Shown in pieces: positions 1 to 12,052 of a stretch of 64,000 nucleotides of DNA; position 1 is the stretch's first letter; each line of letters opens with the position of its first letter. The DNA is taken from positions 1,242,001 to 1,306,000 of the forward strand of contig NC_092566.1 of the NCBI RefSeq assembly GCF_037975245.1. The letters are read 5' to 3'. This DNA comes from Apostichopus japonicus (Eukaryota > Echinodermata > Holothuroidea > Aspidochirotida > Stichopodidae). Both the position numbers and the translations under genes were made by a program. The notes below the pieces were generated by a model, which saw only the letters and a list, made by a program, of their open reading frames with translations, was not told where the DNA came from and made no database searches.

Positions 1-642
1 GCTTTATGTTAATCACAGGACTCTTAGTGATTTGTTGGAGATTGCATCATGGTCTTGTTAGTTCTTTTCTAAAGATGCAGGGACATGCAAAAAAGATGCC
101 CTCACTCCACCCCCACTTTGAGAGTTGCTTCAAGAGAACACAAATTAAAACATTTCATTCCAGTTTTACTATGAAGCTGTGGTCAGGAAGTATTTTAAGC
201 CTTCTTTTCTTTAGAAGAGGGTACTTTTCATGATGTCAGTCCAGTGTATTCGCATCAGATCAGTACAATTTACACCACCCACTGCTTTCAAAATTGGTCA
301 GTAGTTGTTAAAAGGCAAATACTCATCGCGATGGGAGGAATTCATTGGATTCAAAAGATGACTGGACGTACTTTACTACTCCAGCAAGTCTAGCTTTTGA
401 GATCAATCAACCAGTTAACAACAGACCAAATTCCATGCTCCTATTTTCTGTATAGATTCACAGAAGCCACTTCTCATTTTAAAAGAGGAGGGACTTATTT
501 ATTGTCATCATCTTGCTCCTTGCCCTCATAAGCCCCTCTGGTCAATGTCAGGCATTGTGTGAAGTTACTCAAAAGAGTTAAGCCCAGTTTCAATCAGTGT
601 GGGTCAGTGTGTGACCTTTGATGTTAGAGATTTCCAAGAGAA
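1..642. other. Non-coding flank, no gene seen
   Basis: AT-rich sequence with only short open frames that have no coding character. No repeat or RNA gene was recognised. It ends at a T14-G11 homopolymer junction. Confidence 0.5.
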
Positions 643-667
643 TTTTTTTTTTTTTTGGGGGGGGGGG
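643..667. repeat. Poly-T/poly-G junction
   Basis: Fourteen T followed directly by eleven G. Such G runs recur through the window (17 G at 14668, 14 G at 42087), so the genome tolerates long G/C homopolymers. Exact lengths are prone to sequencing error. Confidence 0.9.
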
Positions 668-2067
668 ACTTTCCCTCCATTCCAAGAGGAGAGGATGTAA
701 AATTTTGATTGAAAGATAGCAAATCCTGTTGGAATTTCGACCGTAAAACAGTTTGTGGCAGGTCTCTGCACTTGTATTGAAATGGTGGGTGGCTGGGTTG
801 TTATGAATGGAAAGTAAGGTGGCTGAAGCCTGAATCAATGGTATTAAGATGTCATTATCCCTGTGGAATAGTAGTTGTAAAGTATACTTACTTACCCACT
901 TACTTCTTGCTGTAGATTTGTGGTTTAGGAAACATTGCGTAGGGGGTACAAAGTGCTTAGGCACCGCCTACTCTAGTGGGAGTGGTTTCCTGTGAAGGTT
1001 GTGATGGAATTGGATGAAAACATTTTCCTTGTAACTTTACAGACTTTAATAGATTATTACCGTGGTGTAATAGAAGTCTCCTCAGAGCTCAGGTCTATAA
1101 AATCAAAACCATAGGTCTTCACAAAGTGTCTTTTGATTTCAGTTTTGATGGTCTATCATGCTTATTAAAGCCAAAAGGAAAAGAATTCAGTGGAAACAAG
1201 GATGTTTAGTGTGTGTCATATTTAATACTCCTCACAAGGGATTATATATTTGTTTTTCTTTGGAGGAAGAAAGTGCCTCGCTTGGAACTTGTAAAGAAAG
1301 CCTTACATCTGTTAGCCAGTGTAAAGAATGGAGCACATTTTATTCGTTTTAATATTGTGAACTTTTTGATGTTGAAATAAGTTTCAAACATCAAAGCTAA
1401 TGAAAAGGATCTTTTGTTTGGACTTGTTGCATTTCAGAAACAGCAAACTTATTCAAGTAAGTTCAATGAATATATGGAACATAGTCTGTGAGCTTTGCTT
1501 CAATGTGTAACTGTATACTGTAACTAATATGTACAGTACTAGACATGTAAAGGTTTCAAGAGTACTGAGTGGAAATGATTTCAGATCCAGCTAGAAAAAG
1601 CAGAGTCGGGTTGGGGGGGGTCGAAGGGGGATCGAACGGGGGGTTGGTATAAGCTGTTAAAGTGCAGCAAAGAGGCAATTTGTTTACAACTACCAAGCCT
1701 GTTTTCTTTCCCTAATATGCTTCTCTATACACACATTTTTGTGATGATCAAGCGTGTTAGTATGACCATGATCAAACATTGAAAATACCTACTTTGTAGT
1801 AATTCTATTTGCAAACACTGCTGATGTGTATCTTTGCGCATTTTGATCATGTGGTGTACAGTTGTAGTACTTACTCTGCTTGCATAATATGGCATATGCT
1901 CAATGATATATCAGAAAAAGTTAGTCCCAGCTTCTATGCTCAGCACACAGCTGGTAGCAATGCAAAATGTCTATGAAATAGTTGTACACACACTACTGTA
2001 TCTGTAGGATCCATCAACCCTGAAGATCTCATCAATATTTAAAACCAGTTCTACTTGTGAGTTCTTT

Positions 2068-2213
2068 ACTCTGTACATATAAATAAATGTGACTATTCTA
2101 CGGTATATTACTAACTGTTCTGCCATCTATGCTGGAAGCCACTCTGTACATAGAAATAAATGTGTCTATTCTACGGTACATTACTGACTGTCCTGCCATC
2201 TATGCTGGAATCC
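2068..2213 (+). repeat. 73-bp tandem duplication carrying AATAAA motifs
   Basis: Two adjacent 73-bp copies (2068-2140 and 2141-2213) begin ACTCTGTACATA and end TGCTGGAA-CC. They differ at only a few positions. Each copy holds an AAATAAATGTG motif, so each carries a potential poly(A) signal. Another AATAAA follows near 2284 (TTGAATAAATTG). The block could be the 3' UTR of a plus-strand gene lying to the left, but no coding exon is visible to confirm this. Confidence 0.85.
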
Positions 2214-3779
2214 ATGCACTGGTGTATATGATACATACAGCACTCTGATGCTGCATGCCTCATATGTAACTACCTAGAAATTGAATAAATTGTCTGGACC
2301 TTGACAGATACACACCAATGTCTCTTCCAGCAAGGATGGAAAAAGTGACAAGTGATTTTGATTCATTTCAGCTGCAACCACCTCAGACAGACAAAAATGA
2401 TGATTTTTTACAGAAAGGTTATAAAATATAGATCTTTGTAGAACTTGAACTGAAGTTTGAATTCTCAGTGTACACGTACCATTCCTAATATGTACAGTTG
2501 CAGCACTACTGTGTCATCCATGTTTTAGCATTTTAATTTGTACTGTACACAGTTTCACTAATTAAGTAATTATCACACAGATATATTCTTGACAAAGTAC
2601 AAGCATGCTGAATATTACAGCTGTATTGGAAGAAGGCAAGGCATAGTACATTGAAGGCAGCATCTGTGTTTACCACAGTTTATTTACTGTACATTATAAT
2701 ACAGTACATGCAGGATTTAAAGTCCAATAAATTGTATATGTATCTTTGGTTGGTATTTTTTTACATTTGTAATTAAACTTGGGAGAGGTTTTTTATGTTG
2801 TGGCTAAAAACTTGGCTGTCTATATTTTATGCAGTATTATTTAAAACGGTGAAGTGGTCGTTGTCACAGATTTGAAGGAAGCAAATATAGACAGGTTTAG
2901 TCCCCTGCAGTTGTATCTTGTTTGTGGTAGCTGCTATTTGTCCCATGTAAACATGACAGTATATTTATAATGAATCTGTAAAGTAATTATAAAGTATAAG
3001 CTATCAATCATAAACTGCTAGCCACTCTACAGTAGAGGTAATTCATTTCCTGATGTTGATGGTACATATTTCTTTCACTATATAGATTGTGTTTTCAGCA
3101 CAGACTATTATTACAGTATGTATAGGCCTATACCTAAATATATGCCTATATATGCAGGATTTCAGCACTGTACAATTAACTGTTTGACAGCTTGCTTTCT
3201 TGTTATGGACCATAACGAACGTGTTGTGTGATACTAATAAGTACATGTTATGTTGTATGGATGACTTCCATCATGTAAACAGTATTGCTGGTGAAGGATT
3301 TTCATATTTTGTGGACTTAATTTTGGTATTTAAAGACAATTACAGTATAACATAATAAGCATACTGTAATACATGTAAGAGCTTTCAGTGAGCAAGATTC
3401 TTCAAGGCAACACCCTGTTCAAAATATTTTGTGTTGTGAACATTTCTTATTTTCTTTGCATGCATGGTTATGGATTATATGTTGAAAATTGGAAATAACA
3501 CAAATTTATCATAAATTTTTGAGTGGATTGGTAACATGCAAGCTGTGCAAGGCTTTTTTGATTGTAGATCTGTAAAAACTTACCCCAAAATTGTATTTAG
3601 CACAAGTTTCAAAAGATTCCATTTAGTTCTGAATTCTATTAACTCTGTTTTGACTTGTACATGTACCAACTGTCCTCTAAACTTTATGACACTTTATTAC
3701 CATTGGAGCATTTTAAGAGGTCAAAGGGCATCTTTCCTGAACACGATTTTAATTTCCTGAGTTTACATTCTCATCCGCA
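2214..3779. other. Non-coding stretch rich in TGTACA/ACTGTA words
   Basis: No coding frame is supported. From about 1490 to 3380 the short words TGTACA, TACTGTA and TACAGTA occur unusually often, for example near 1510, 1535, 2690, 3110 and 3350. This could be a 3' UTR-like or simple compositional feature. It ends at a good splice acceptor (CTCATCCGCAG) at 3779. Confidence 0.4.
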
Positions 3780-4147
3780 GATAAAGAGATTCTTGAGATC
3801 CTGGTAGGAGCATTATATCCAAACCTAATCGGTGGTCATATGAGGAAGTAGACATTGTGAAACGAGGAAACACAGGCAAGCTGCCAGAAAACGGGGATGG
3901 CCTAGAAACTATCTTGTCAGTTTAAGAGTCATTCAACTGGTGCCAGCCATTCTATTCTGGTGAATCGTTTCCTCCTGTTAACAGTCGCTGGGAATAATTA
4001 TCTTTAGCTTTTTTGTCCTGGAATGAGGACTGGCAAAACGATATCATTTTTGGTGAAACGATTGTGGATCAATTACAGTGATTTATTCTGGTGGTGAAGG
4101 GACAGGATTTTTGTCAACAAGAGTTTGGTCTCCCCAGGAGTGCACTC
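3780..4147 (+). other. Probable 5' leader of the PH-domain gene
   Basis: A pyrimidine tract ending CATCCGCAG at 3779 could be a splice acceptor opening an exon that runs into the coding region. A second possible acceptor, GGTCTCCCCAG, ends at 4137, only 11 bases before the first in-frame ATG. The leader contains other-frame stops and no convincing coding sequence, so it is best read as 5' UTR. Which acceptor is used cannot be told from sequence alone. Confidence 0.35.
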
Positions 4148-4912
4148 ATGGTGAACATGGCGTCAGAGTTCCTTCGACGTCTCTTGAAGAGGAACTCTGA
4201 TAACGGAGGACAAAGACCCAAATTTGACTTGCACACTCTGTTCACATGTTCTCAGATGAGTCAGATTCGTCTCCACGGTCAGCTCTCCGTACACGAACCG
4301 TGGCGGAGACACAAGAAAAAGCCCAAATGTGTCTTCGTTAGACTCTACACCAATGACTCTAGTCCATTCATTGCTTGGTTCTCCGACAAGAACGGTAAGA
4401 AACCCCGAGGGTTCTTTAATCTCCAAGTAGGACGCATCGCACCCATCGGTGAATTTAGCTTTCAAGTTGCCTTTGAGGACAAGAGTAACACCCAAGTGTA
4501 CAAGTTTAACACAGAGTCAAGAGAGACCAGGGAAGATTGGTTGAGGTGTCTTAGAGAAGAAAGTCGGAAAGAGGCTCCTACTGTACAGAATCTGCACTTA
4601 AATGACAATTTAACTGAAAGTAAAGATGATTTGCATCTCGGCAAGTCGTCCTCTTCATGTTCGTCCAGGCCAGACTGGAAGAGACATCGACGAACTCTAT
4701 CCGCCGGTTCCTCGGTGGTTCAAACTCCCACCCCTAAACTGGAGCGCTGCCAAGTACAACTGCAGAGAAGTCGAAGTCAACCGCATCTGCAAAAGGTTAA
4801 GTTAGTACGTAAACGGGCGTCAGTGTTAGAAAAGCAAAAGTCCAATGGAGTCGGCCAGAGAGTAAAGACCCAGAACGGTTACGTTAGGTCACCGGAGGTG
4901 TCCAGAAGTTAA
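4148..4912 (+). CDS. PH-domain protein with basic serine-rich tail, single coding exon
   Basis: The protein is 254 residues from the ATG at 4148. A second in-frame ATG at 4157 has a better Kozak context (A at -3, G at +4) and would give 251. The open frame continues upstream to 4091 but without an ATG. Residues about 42-138 read as a pleckstrin-homology fold: a basic beta1-beta2 region (WRRHKKKPKCVFVRL, 52-66), a central strand pair (GEFSFQVAFED, 101-111), then a C-terminal helix with the near-invariant Trp at 131 (ETREDWLRCLREE). PH domains usually bind phosphoinositides or proteins at membranes, so a membrane-adaptor role is inferred. The tail holds a Ser run (167-173) and basophilic-kinase-like sites (RRTLS 181-185, RSRS 207-210, RKRAS 221-225). 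No catalytic domain is present. Codon composition is clearly coding, unlike the flanks. The family was not identified further. Upstream non-coding or even coding exons remain possible. Confidence 0.85.
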   Translation: MVNMASEFLRRLLKRNSDNGGQRPKFDLHTLFTCSQMSQIRLHGQLSVHEPWRRHKKKPKCVFVRLYTNDSSPFIAWFSDKNGKKPRGFFNLQVGRIAPIGEFSFQVAFEDKSNTQVYKFNTESRETREDWLRCLREESRKEAPTVQNLHLNDNLTESKDDLHLGKSSSSCSSRPDWKRHRRTLSAGSSVVQTPTPKLERCQVQLQRSRSQPHLQKVKLVRKRASVLEKQKSNGVGQRVKTQNGYVRSPEVSRS

Positions 4913-6586
4913 AAGGCAGAGGGAGTTGTAACTCTTTGGATCAATCTTTGAGCAATTTGCACTCATCCTTTTTTACAGCCTTAATTTAAAAAAAAATGCC
5001 AACTGCATTGCATGACTTTCAAGTGATATTTGTAACTTTAGGAAAATGACATTTTTGTGATGGGATTTGTGCCTATTATGAATGCTTTCTATGAACGTGT
5101 ATTTGGATAAGGTTCATTATCAACAATTTTTCCCTTAATAATTTTGGATGGTAGTAAAAACAATTTATTCAGGGTTTAATGTTTATGCCAAATGATCTTC
5201 TAAGATTGGACATACAAACTTCATGAATTTACATAGAAACAAGATTTTATATTAGACAAATTACAAGATGAGTGGTAAGGTTATAAGAGACATTTTTTAA
5301 CGTTCAAATCTTCTTGCCCCAAATTGTTGCTGTTTTGTTGGCCTCACTCCTGCAGCCAGCTTCAAGTATTTTGATCAGAAATTTCTTCTAGCTTTGCGCA
5401 TTTATTGACAGATGGGTCAGTACCGATCAATATCAGCCGTGTGAACAGACCAATTAAAACACAGTAACAGAGACATGGATGAATATTCATGAAGCTCAAG
5501 GTGACCTTCTACAGTAGAACATAATGCATGTTTTATAACTTCCTGAAATCCAAGGGGAACAGTTTAAGGATAGTCCATATAGCAACTGCTTACTAGAACA
5601 CAGATTTGACAAGACTAAGACCAAGTTTCTGAAATAATATCTCTCTAATGATAAAAACCAGATCTATAAAATTACCCAACAAGTGAAACATGCCTAGCTC
5701 ATGCAGTAGATAGACCTGAAATGTCTACAGTAGTATGTACAAGGGAGGGGGGAATTGGTGGGGGGGTGGTCTTGCATACCCCAAAAAATAGAGAGCTATT
5801 AGTACAGAAAAAGAAAGTATGAAACTTAAAAAAAAAACTTATACCTACTTATACTTACCTACTTAAAAACAGAATAGTTCAAAATCACAATACTAGCTTC
5901 ATTGCCAGGTGCAAAAAAGTTTCAAATTACAGTATCATGGCCTTCTGTGTCCAGTTATGGGACCCAACACTGATGGACGTTCCCAAGCGAAAGGTACTTT
6001 GATACAATAGCATTGATAATGACACCCTGTTCTGGATGATTCATGTTAATGTCAGAGATTTAATGTAGATGGCTTGTCAATACTACACAGTCCAGTGTGC
6101 ATATCTCAGCTGCACTGTCTGAAGCCAGAAGGGTTTGCAGATGTTACTTAATTGGGAGTCTCAAAATACTCAAATGCAACGACATCAGAAAGAAAAACAT
6201 CTGAAAGACAAGAGATATCTAAGGAGAGAAACAGTTTGTGTCAGTCATATAAAATACTACCCTGGGTAAGGTTTATATTGTAATGTGAACATCTTAAAAA
6301 TGGTCACAAAATGGCCAACATTTGCTGATAAATAGATTCTCCTCCCCTCTCAGTTTGTTGCAATGAAATGTTTGATGGAAAGTGTCTTCCATTCCACTTG
6401 CTGTTAAACTGCCATGTTTATCCTTCGTTTGTTTTGTAAGGATGAATAAATATGAAATTAAAATGAAGTAAAGCTTAGAAACGAAGAGCTCCCAAAGTAA
6501 CCAGAAATGAAATGATCAAGCAACCATTCCTACACAATGTCACTCTAACAGATTATTCAATCAATAAAAACCAATGTTACTTAAAC
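4913..6586 (+). other. Probable 3' UTR and flank of the PH-domain gene
   Basis: No coding frame is visible. ATTAAA near 5453 and AATAAA at 6445-6450 are the first plausible poly(A) signals downstream of the stop, so the 3' UTR could be about 0.5-1.5 kb. A G-rich tract lies at 5741-5770. Confidence 0.35.
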
Positions 6587-6621
6587 CAGGGAGTTGTTAT
6601 GGAATCCATAACAACTCCCTG
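6587..6621. repeat. Short perfect hairpin, 16-bp arms
   Basis: CAGGGAGTTGTTATGG at 6587-6602 is followed by a 3-base loop (AAT... spacing) and its exact reverse complement at 6606-6621. The same word, in reverse complement, forms the central hairpin of the MITE-like element at 55627-56148 (near 55915). This is probably a remnant of that family. Confidence 0.8.
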
Positions 6622-7034
6622 CTTAAACACATATGTAGTGCAGCTTTGAGTGAACAGATGCTGCATTTTAGTTTCAGGGCCAAAATAGATATTAATTACC
6701 GAAGTACTGAGATATATTATCTAGTCTGCTTGCAGGATCCCACCGATGACACCATGCGACAGCAGTGATAAATTGTTGTTTACTTCCGTTCTTTATATAC
6801 CTCACATCCTGGCATTCACGTAAATATTTACAATACCAGAGTTCACATCATGACTTACTTCATGTTGGAATTTATGGGGACGAAGATCAGGATTAAGTAA
6901 CGATTAATATTGATACCTAATCAAAACATTTGTAACAGATATATAAGTCATAGCTCAAGTTAAAAGCTGGTAAAAACGGTTTTACTTAAAATGTTGATCT
7001 AAAGAAGCATACTGGGTCCATGCTACATGTATAT

Positions 7035-7187
7035 TGAATGAAATTATAAATCAAATACTGGACTGACCTTTAGTACTTGCAAATTTTCGTCCAATATCAT
7101 TGAACTTCATCTGGCAACTGCATGATATTGGACGAAAATTTGCAAGTACTAAAGGTCAGTCCAGTATTTGATTTATAATTTCATTCA
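7035..7187. repeat. Perfect 66-bp-arm inverted repeat with 21-nt loop
   Basis: The left arm (7035-7100) and right arm (7122-7187) are exact reverse complements over 66 bases. They are separated by the loop TGAACTTCATCTGGCAACTGC. No clear target-site duplication flanks it. It could be a very young foldback element, a long-hairpin small-RNA precursor, or a palindrome introduced in assembly. Confidence 0.95.
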
Positions 7188-9769
7188 TTATACTACAACT
7201 GGATGAATCATAACATACATCAACGCTGCATGTATATGTTTACACACTAAATCAGATGAGCAGCTTTATACTGTGTGTTTACTTATTGATAAGTTAGGTC
7301 TTGGAACCACTACTGCGTAAAAGTTAGAATGAATAATGAATTATATGCCACCATGCATGAATGTTCTTGCACTTTGGGTTTTCTGTTTCTTACTGCTGTT
7401 ATTTTATAGGGTTCTAAATAGGTTACAGACCTGCCTTGAAGTAATGGAAGTATGCAAATATTTTACCATTAGGTAACATAATTAGCTACCATTATCTACT
7501 GTTATGTCATATTTGTTAATCAAATTTAAAATTTTTCAAAACAATTGACAGTACAACTATCTTAAAAGACAATTAAAACATCCACCAGTCGAGTAAATTT
7601 TGCACTGATGTATGGAGAAATTTTGTGGAATAAGAACAGATTTGTATAAAAATATGCAACACAGTCTAGGGAAACACTTAGATACATTTTCATGGCAATC
7701 GTTTATGTTTAAATTAAGCCAGACCAAACGCAACTTTCATTCTTCATGCTCTTCGTACAGACCCAGTATGCTTCTTCTCAGAAATAAATGTGTTCTGTTT
7801 GTAGTACGGTCAATAACCCTAGACCAATGTATTATTGAACAATTGGCTGCACAAATTCCTTCTCAAGTTTGCTGCAATTTTTCTGTCGTGAGAAAATTTA
7901 ACACAATTTTTTTTTAAAAGTTTGGCAAAATGTTTGTCATATGTGATATTAGTAGTGGACTTGTCTATCACATTTCTCCCTCCCCCCCCCTTGTTTTCAT
8001 GTTTTGTTTTTTTAACTTAACTATTTGGAGATTTTTCTCTCACATGGCATTCTTATCAAATCTGTATATATTTAGGTCCTACTCTGCCGGTCAGTATATA
8101 TATGAATGGTGCTTGCCTATTTTCACTTTCCAAGTCCGAGTAATTGTTAAATGTATAAGCAAATGGTGTATTATTTTTTTTTGTACATTCTTGGCTACCA
8201 TACATGTGCAACTTTACCAGTCTGATCTTTCACTCAGTTGTGTTTCTTAAGGATTTTCATAAAAAAAATCCTTTAACCAGGGGTAAGTTAATTAAGAGGG
8301 AATTATTTCAGCAAGTATTGTTGATTTTAAAAACAAGTGGTTAATTCATTGTCTCTAAAGAAGAATAAACAACTGTAATAGCTGTCTGTGTAGAAGCAGT
8401 AGCTAATAGAACAACTGTTTATGGTAAATTGTCTGGACCAATCACATGTACGCAAGTAACCATGGTTACTCTAATTTATGCACTCCGCTACATGGCTTCC
8501 ACATAAACGCTACCCACAACCTTAAGGTTATTGTTCTGGATCCAGGGTAATAAATCTTGACTGTAAATTTAGTAGCATTTTACAGTTTCTTGGTCAATTA
8601 GCTGAAAAGATTGTAAATTGAATGGTTTACCTTTTTTAACCCAATATTTGTGGACATAAGAATTTGTAAACCTTTGACCAGTTATTTGAATATCTTGGAA
8701 GAAGCTCAAAATTTGATCTTTGACTTCTCGAAAGATGATTCACATTTCACTGTCAATCTCTTGTTTTTCCTCTCTTTTTTGGGGGAGGGGGTGGGGGGGG
8801 GTGGGGGGGGACTTGTTTAAAGTTTCTTTGATCTAACTTGAGTGTAAAAAGGATGAAAGGAAAGAGTAAACAGTTGTAAAAAGAATTTTGCAGACCATCA
8901 GATTGTTAGATACCAACTGATGTTTTTGTTTTCTTACAAAAATTTGACTTGCCATTTTGTGATAATATCAACAGGGTAAACAAATATTAAGAATGTATAT
9001 TCCTGTTAAGTATCTATATTTCAAAGATATTGTTACTTGATTGATTGATTGATGGATTGATAGGTAAATTGAGGCTGATAAAGCAGATTAAATTAGTCAT
9101 AGGGTTAAAAGATTTTAATTTATTTCTTGGAGGAAGGATGCATAATCTAAAGTTTATCAGTTATCATTTTGACTTGCTATATTGAAAAAAATAAACTAAA
9201 ATATGCAACTCGTTTCGAGGTGACAAGCCATAGTGGGATTTCCACCGATGCAAATTTTGTAAATGATAGACTTAAAGCGATGCACAAAGAATAAAATGCG
9301 TGTTTTTACAGAGAATTATTCAAAAAAGTTATGTTTTTGTCTCATAATATGTAACATTCCTGTAAGTGGTGTGTCATTATGGGTGATTGTTGACAATTTT
9401 GTATCGTTTGGAATGTTTCAATGACAATAAATGGGAAATTAAAATTATGATATTTAAGAAAGGATAGGATTAAAGAAATGGTCAAAACCTAGATGCAGTC
9501 TATAACCTTAGAAAGTAAATTCTAGATTGCAGGGCAAATTTCTTACAATAAAGCTATTTTAAACTTCCTTTTAAAATGTGAATTGTATAATTAGAATCCA
9601 TAAATTATAAAAAAATGTCGATATGACTGGAGAGGATTTATTGAAGTGGAGCATCATGTGAAACTATATAGTTAAAAAAGTGTAAAGTAAACACAGTAAT
9701 TAATAGCAAGAGTAGATAACGAGATTGTGAAGACCCCGCTTCTGTTCAGTAGAGGTAACTAACATATGT
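7188..9769. other. AT-rich non-coding stretch
   Basis: Long AT-rich sequence without a supported gene. It contains a C-run near 7980, a G-rich stretch at 8780-8812 and a short (TTGA)n run near 9040. Open frames of about 100 codons at 7612-8250 are T-rich and low in complexity, so they are not called. Confidence 0.45.
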
Positions 9770-10155
9770 TGTTGGTGTCAGTGCTAGTAATCTGGTCATT
9801 GCCATCATCTCGTCTCGTTGGTGTGAAAGAAGTATCGCTGCAGGTTTAAATCTGCTGGTATGTTTATCTCTCCGTTTAACACTCTCTCGCTCTCTCGGAG
9901 TCACTTATGGTATCCGAGGGAAAGAGTATCGTAGATCACAAGGGACAGTTAAGTGTTTTAACTTATTACTGATCTGTGTAGGTTTCATCTTTCTCCATCC
10001 TCTCTCTCTATTCTCGTTGCTCCTCCTCTGTCTCTGACCGTCTCTTCTCTCGGGAGATTTATGACACCAACAAGGTGATGGTAACCATATATCCCCGAGA
10101 CAGGCACGGTCTTGATTGGCTGCTATTTATAACCATGATTTCACATCTCAGGTAG
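9770..10155 (+). promoter_or_regulatory. CpG- and pyrimidine-rich patch, candidate promoter or 5' exon
   Basis: CpG dinucleotides are clearly denser here than in neighbouring sequence. A long CT tract lies at 9985-10058. A donor-like CAG|GTAGAT sits at 10151-10157, and a TATTTATAA motif lies near 10124. One frame is open from 9981 to the donor (about 57 codons), but its sequence is mostly low-complexity Ser/Leu. A spliced 5' exon or promoter is plausible; coding is uncertain. Confidence 0.25.
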
Positions 10156-10739
10156 ATGGATGGGAGATGTTTTTTAACGACTCTCTGGTAGGATGCAGAG
10201 TTTTGTCATAAAACCCCTGCTGGTTGATTTGTATCTGCCAATAGAAATGTTCACGTCCCTGTTGATGTTATACAGTAGCGCCTTAGTTAACTGTACGCGG
10301 AAAGTCGTTGTATAAAAAACTGCCAAAATTCAGCCAGCCAGATGAGTTGTTGACCAATTCAACATGGTTGTGGATAATTTAGCTGTGTATTAACCAGATA
10401 AGACTACACAGTACACACTGTAACCTCTCATTACTGATCCACCATTCCAACAGTGATAACTCTTAGTGCTTCATGAATAATTCAAGAAGCTCCATAAAGA
10501 TTCACTAATGAGAACAAACTTGGAAGTTGGGTACGGCCAGTCTTTGCAATCAGCAATGGGTTGCCGTTCATCGTAGTCTCTGTAGTTTTGAGAGTATTTT
10601 CCATAGGAATGTAGGTGAAATTGTGATAGTAGATAGTGTCAACAGACACTGGGTATTTAAATATACTCTTTATGCAAGGTTTTTGGTGGGAGGTGGGAAA
10701 CTCCTGCTTGCCAATGTGTTGAGACTTATCTCAAGATAA

Positions 10740-10802
10740 CACCTAAATTGATGGCGAGAAGAGAGAGAGAGAAAGGGTGTGGGAAGGGGGGGGGAGAGGG
10801 AT
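10740..10802. repeat. Purine-rich (GA)n/G tract
   Basis: A GAGAGAGAGA tract grades into GGGAAGGGGGGGGGAGAGGG. Simple sequence only. Confidence 0.7.
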
Positions 10803-11995
10803 TGCTAAACATGCACACCTCAGATAAGTTATAAGAAATTTATATTTTGGTAGGATTCCGAAGTTGTCTTGTAATTCTGTATACTGAGATGCTAGTTATC
10901 ACATCCTAATAAAAATTTGTGATTTAATTTCCATTCATATATCTCTCTATGTTACACCAGTTAATTTTACCCATACTTAACCCAATTCTGTTTGTCAAGT
11001 AAGGCAGATATTATTTACTATTATTATCATCATTTACTGATATTTGAATATACAAAAGTTATGCATTTTTATTAGGATTGAAGGGGAAGGAAAGGTATAT
11101 ATATTTTTGGAAAATTGTGTTATGTGCAAAAAACTTTGTATCTCGTGCTGTACGTGTGTTTGTAGCAACTTTTGTTGTGTTATCCTTTTGCAAAAACAAA
11201 AAATATCCTTTATTTTTGTTTGTTCTCAAAGCCAAGAAATCCTTCACAGGGTGATGTAAATATTTTGAACACAGAGCAATATATTTTAAAGAAATTGGAG
11301 CCTAGGAGATCTAGGTTCACACATAAGGGAAACAAATATTTCATTTTTGTAATAAATCAAAAATGAAATTTACCAGATGTGATCAAAACTGAATTGAAAT
11401 CATAAATAATTAAGTGGATTGATAAGTTTGTTTTCTTAAAGATAACATGAAAATGTAATTATTTGAGAATGGAAGAGAAATGATAGGGGTAGGGAATGGG
11501 GTGGGGGTTAAAGAATGTGTACTATTGAAACTGAAAGTATGATTCCCAAAAATTTAAAAAACACCTAAAAGAAAAGTTCGGTAACAGAATACACATTTTC
11601 ATACTTGGTGCAATAAGATATAAGGAACTTCCTCCTATTTTCAACGCCTTGTGGCATACACCATACATGGATTAGAAATGAGAACGCTTATGTAATACAT
11701 GATATAAAATAACTATAATAAGACACAAATCTGCAAGTTGTTTGCAAGGTTATCCCCTCCACAAATGTTGGTATGCAGGGAAAAACCAGTCAAAATGTGT
11801 GCCATCATTGCATATCAATTTAAAACATGAAGTGCATTCCATGAAATATTTTATTCTGATTAACTGACTTTCTCTTTGGTACAAAATGAAATGGAAAAAA
11901 AAAATCAACAATTTTTTACAATTTACCTGCAATGTGTTCAAATTTGAATCACACATTTTTCTTGCGCTACTACCACAAATGTATGTACTGTTTAA

Positions 11996-12052
11996 TTGAT
12001 TATTATTATTAATCGTAATAATTTGATTATTATTAATATTATTATTATTTAA
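11996..12052. repeat. (ATT)n-rich microsatellite
   Basis: TTATTATTATTAAT-type repeats with interruptions. No associated retroposon body was recognised. Confidence 0.6.

Noticed and set aside
590-964. 124-codon minus-strand frame with a GTAAGT-like donor inside
   Set aside because: It begins with GTG, crosses a poly-A/poly-C junction and has no acceptor or domain. The donor-like words are part of a (TTAC)n-like run.
4163-4644. Minus-strand frames opposite the PH-domain gene
   Set aside because: They are antisense shadows of a strongly coding plus-strand exon.
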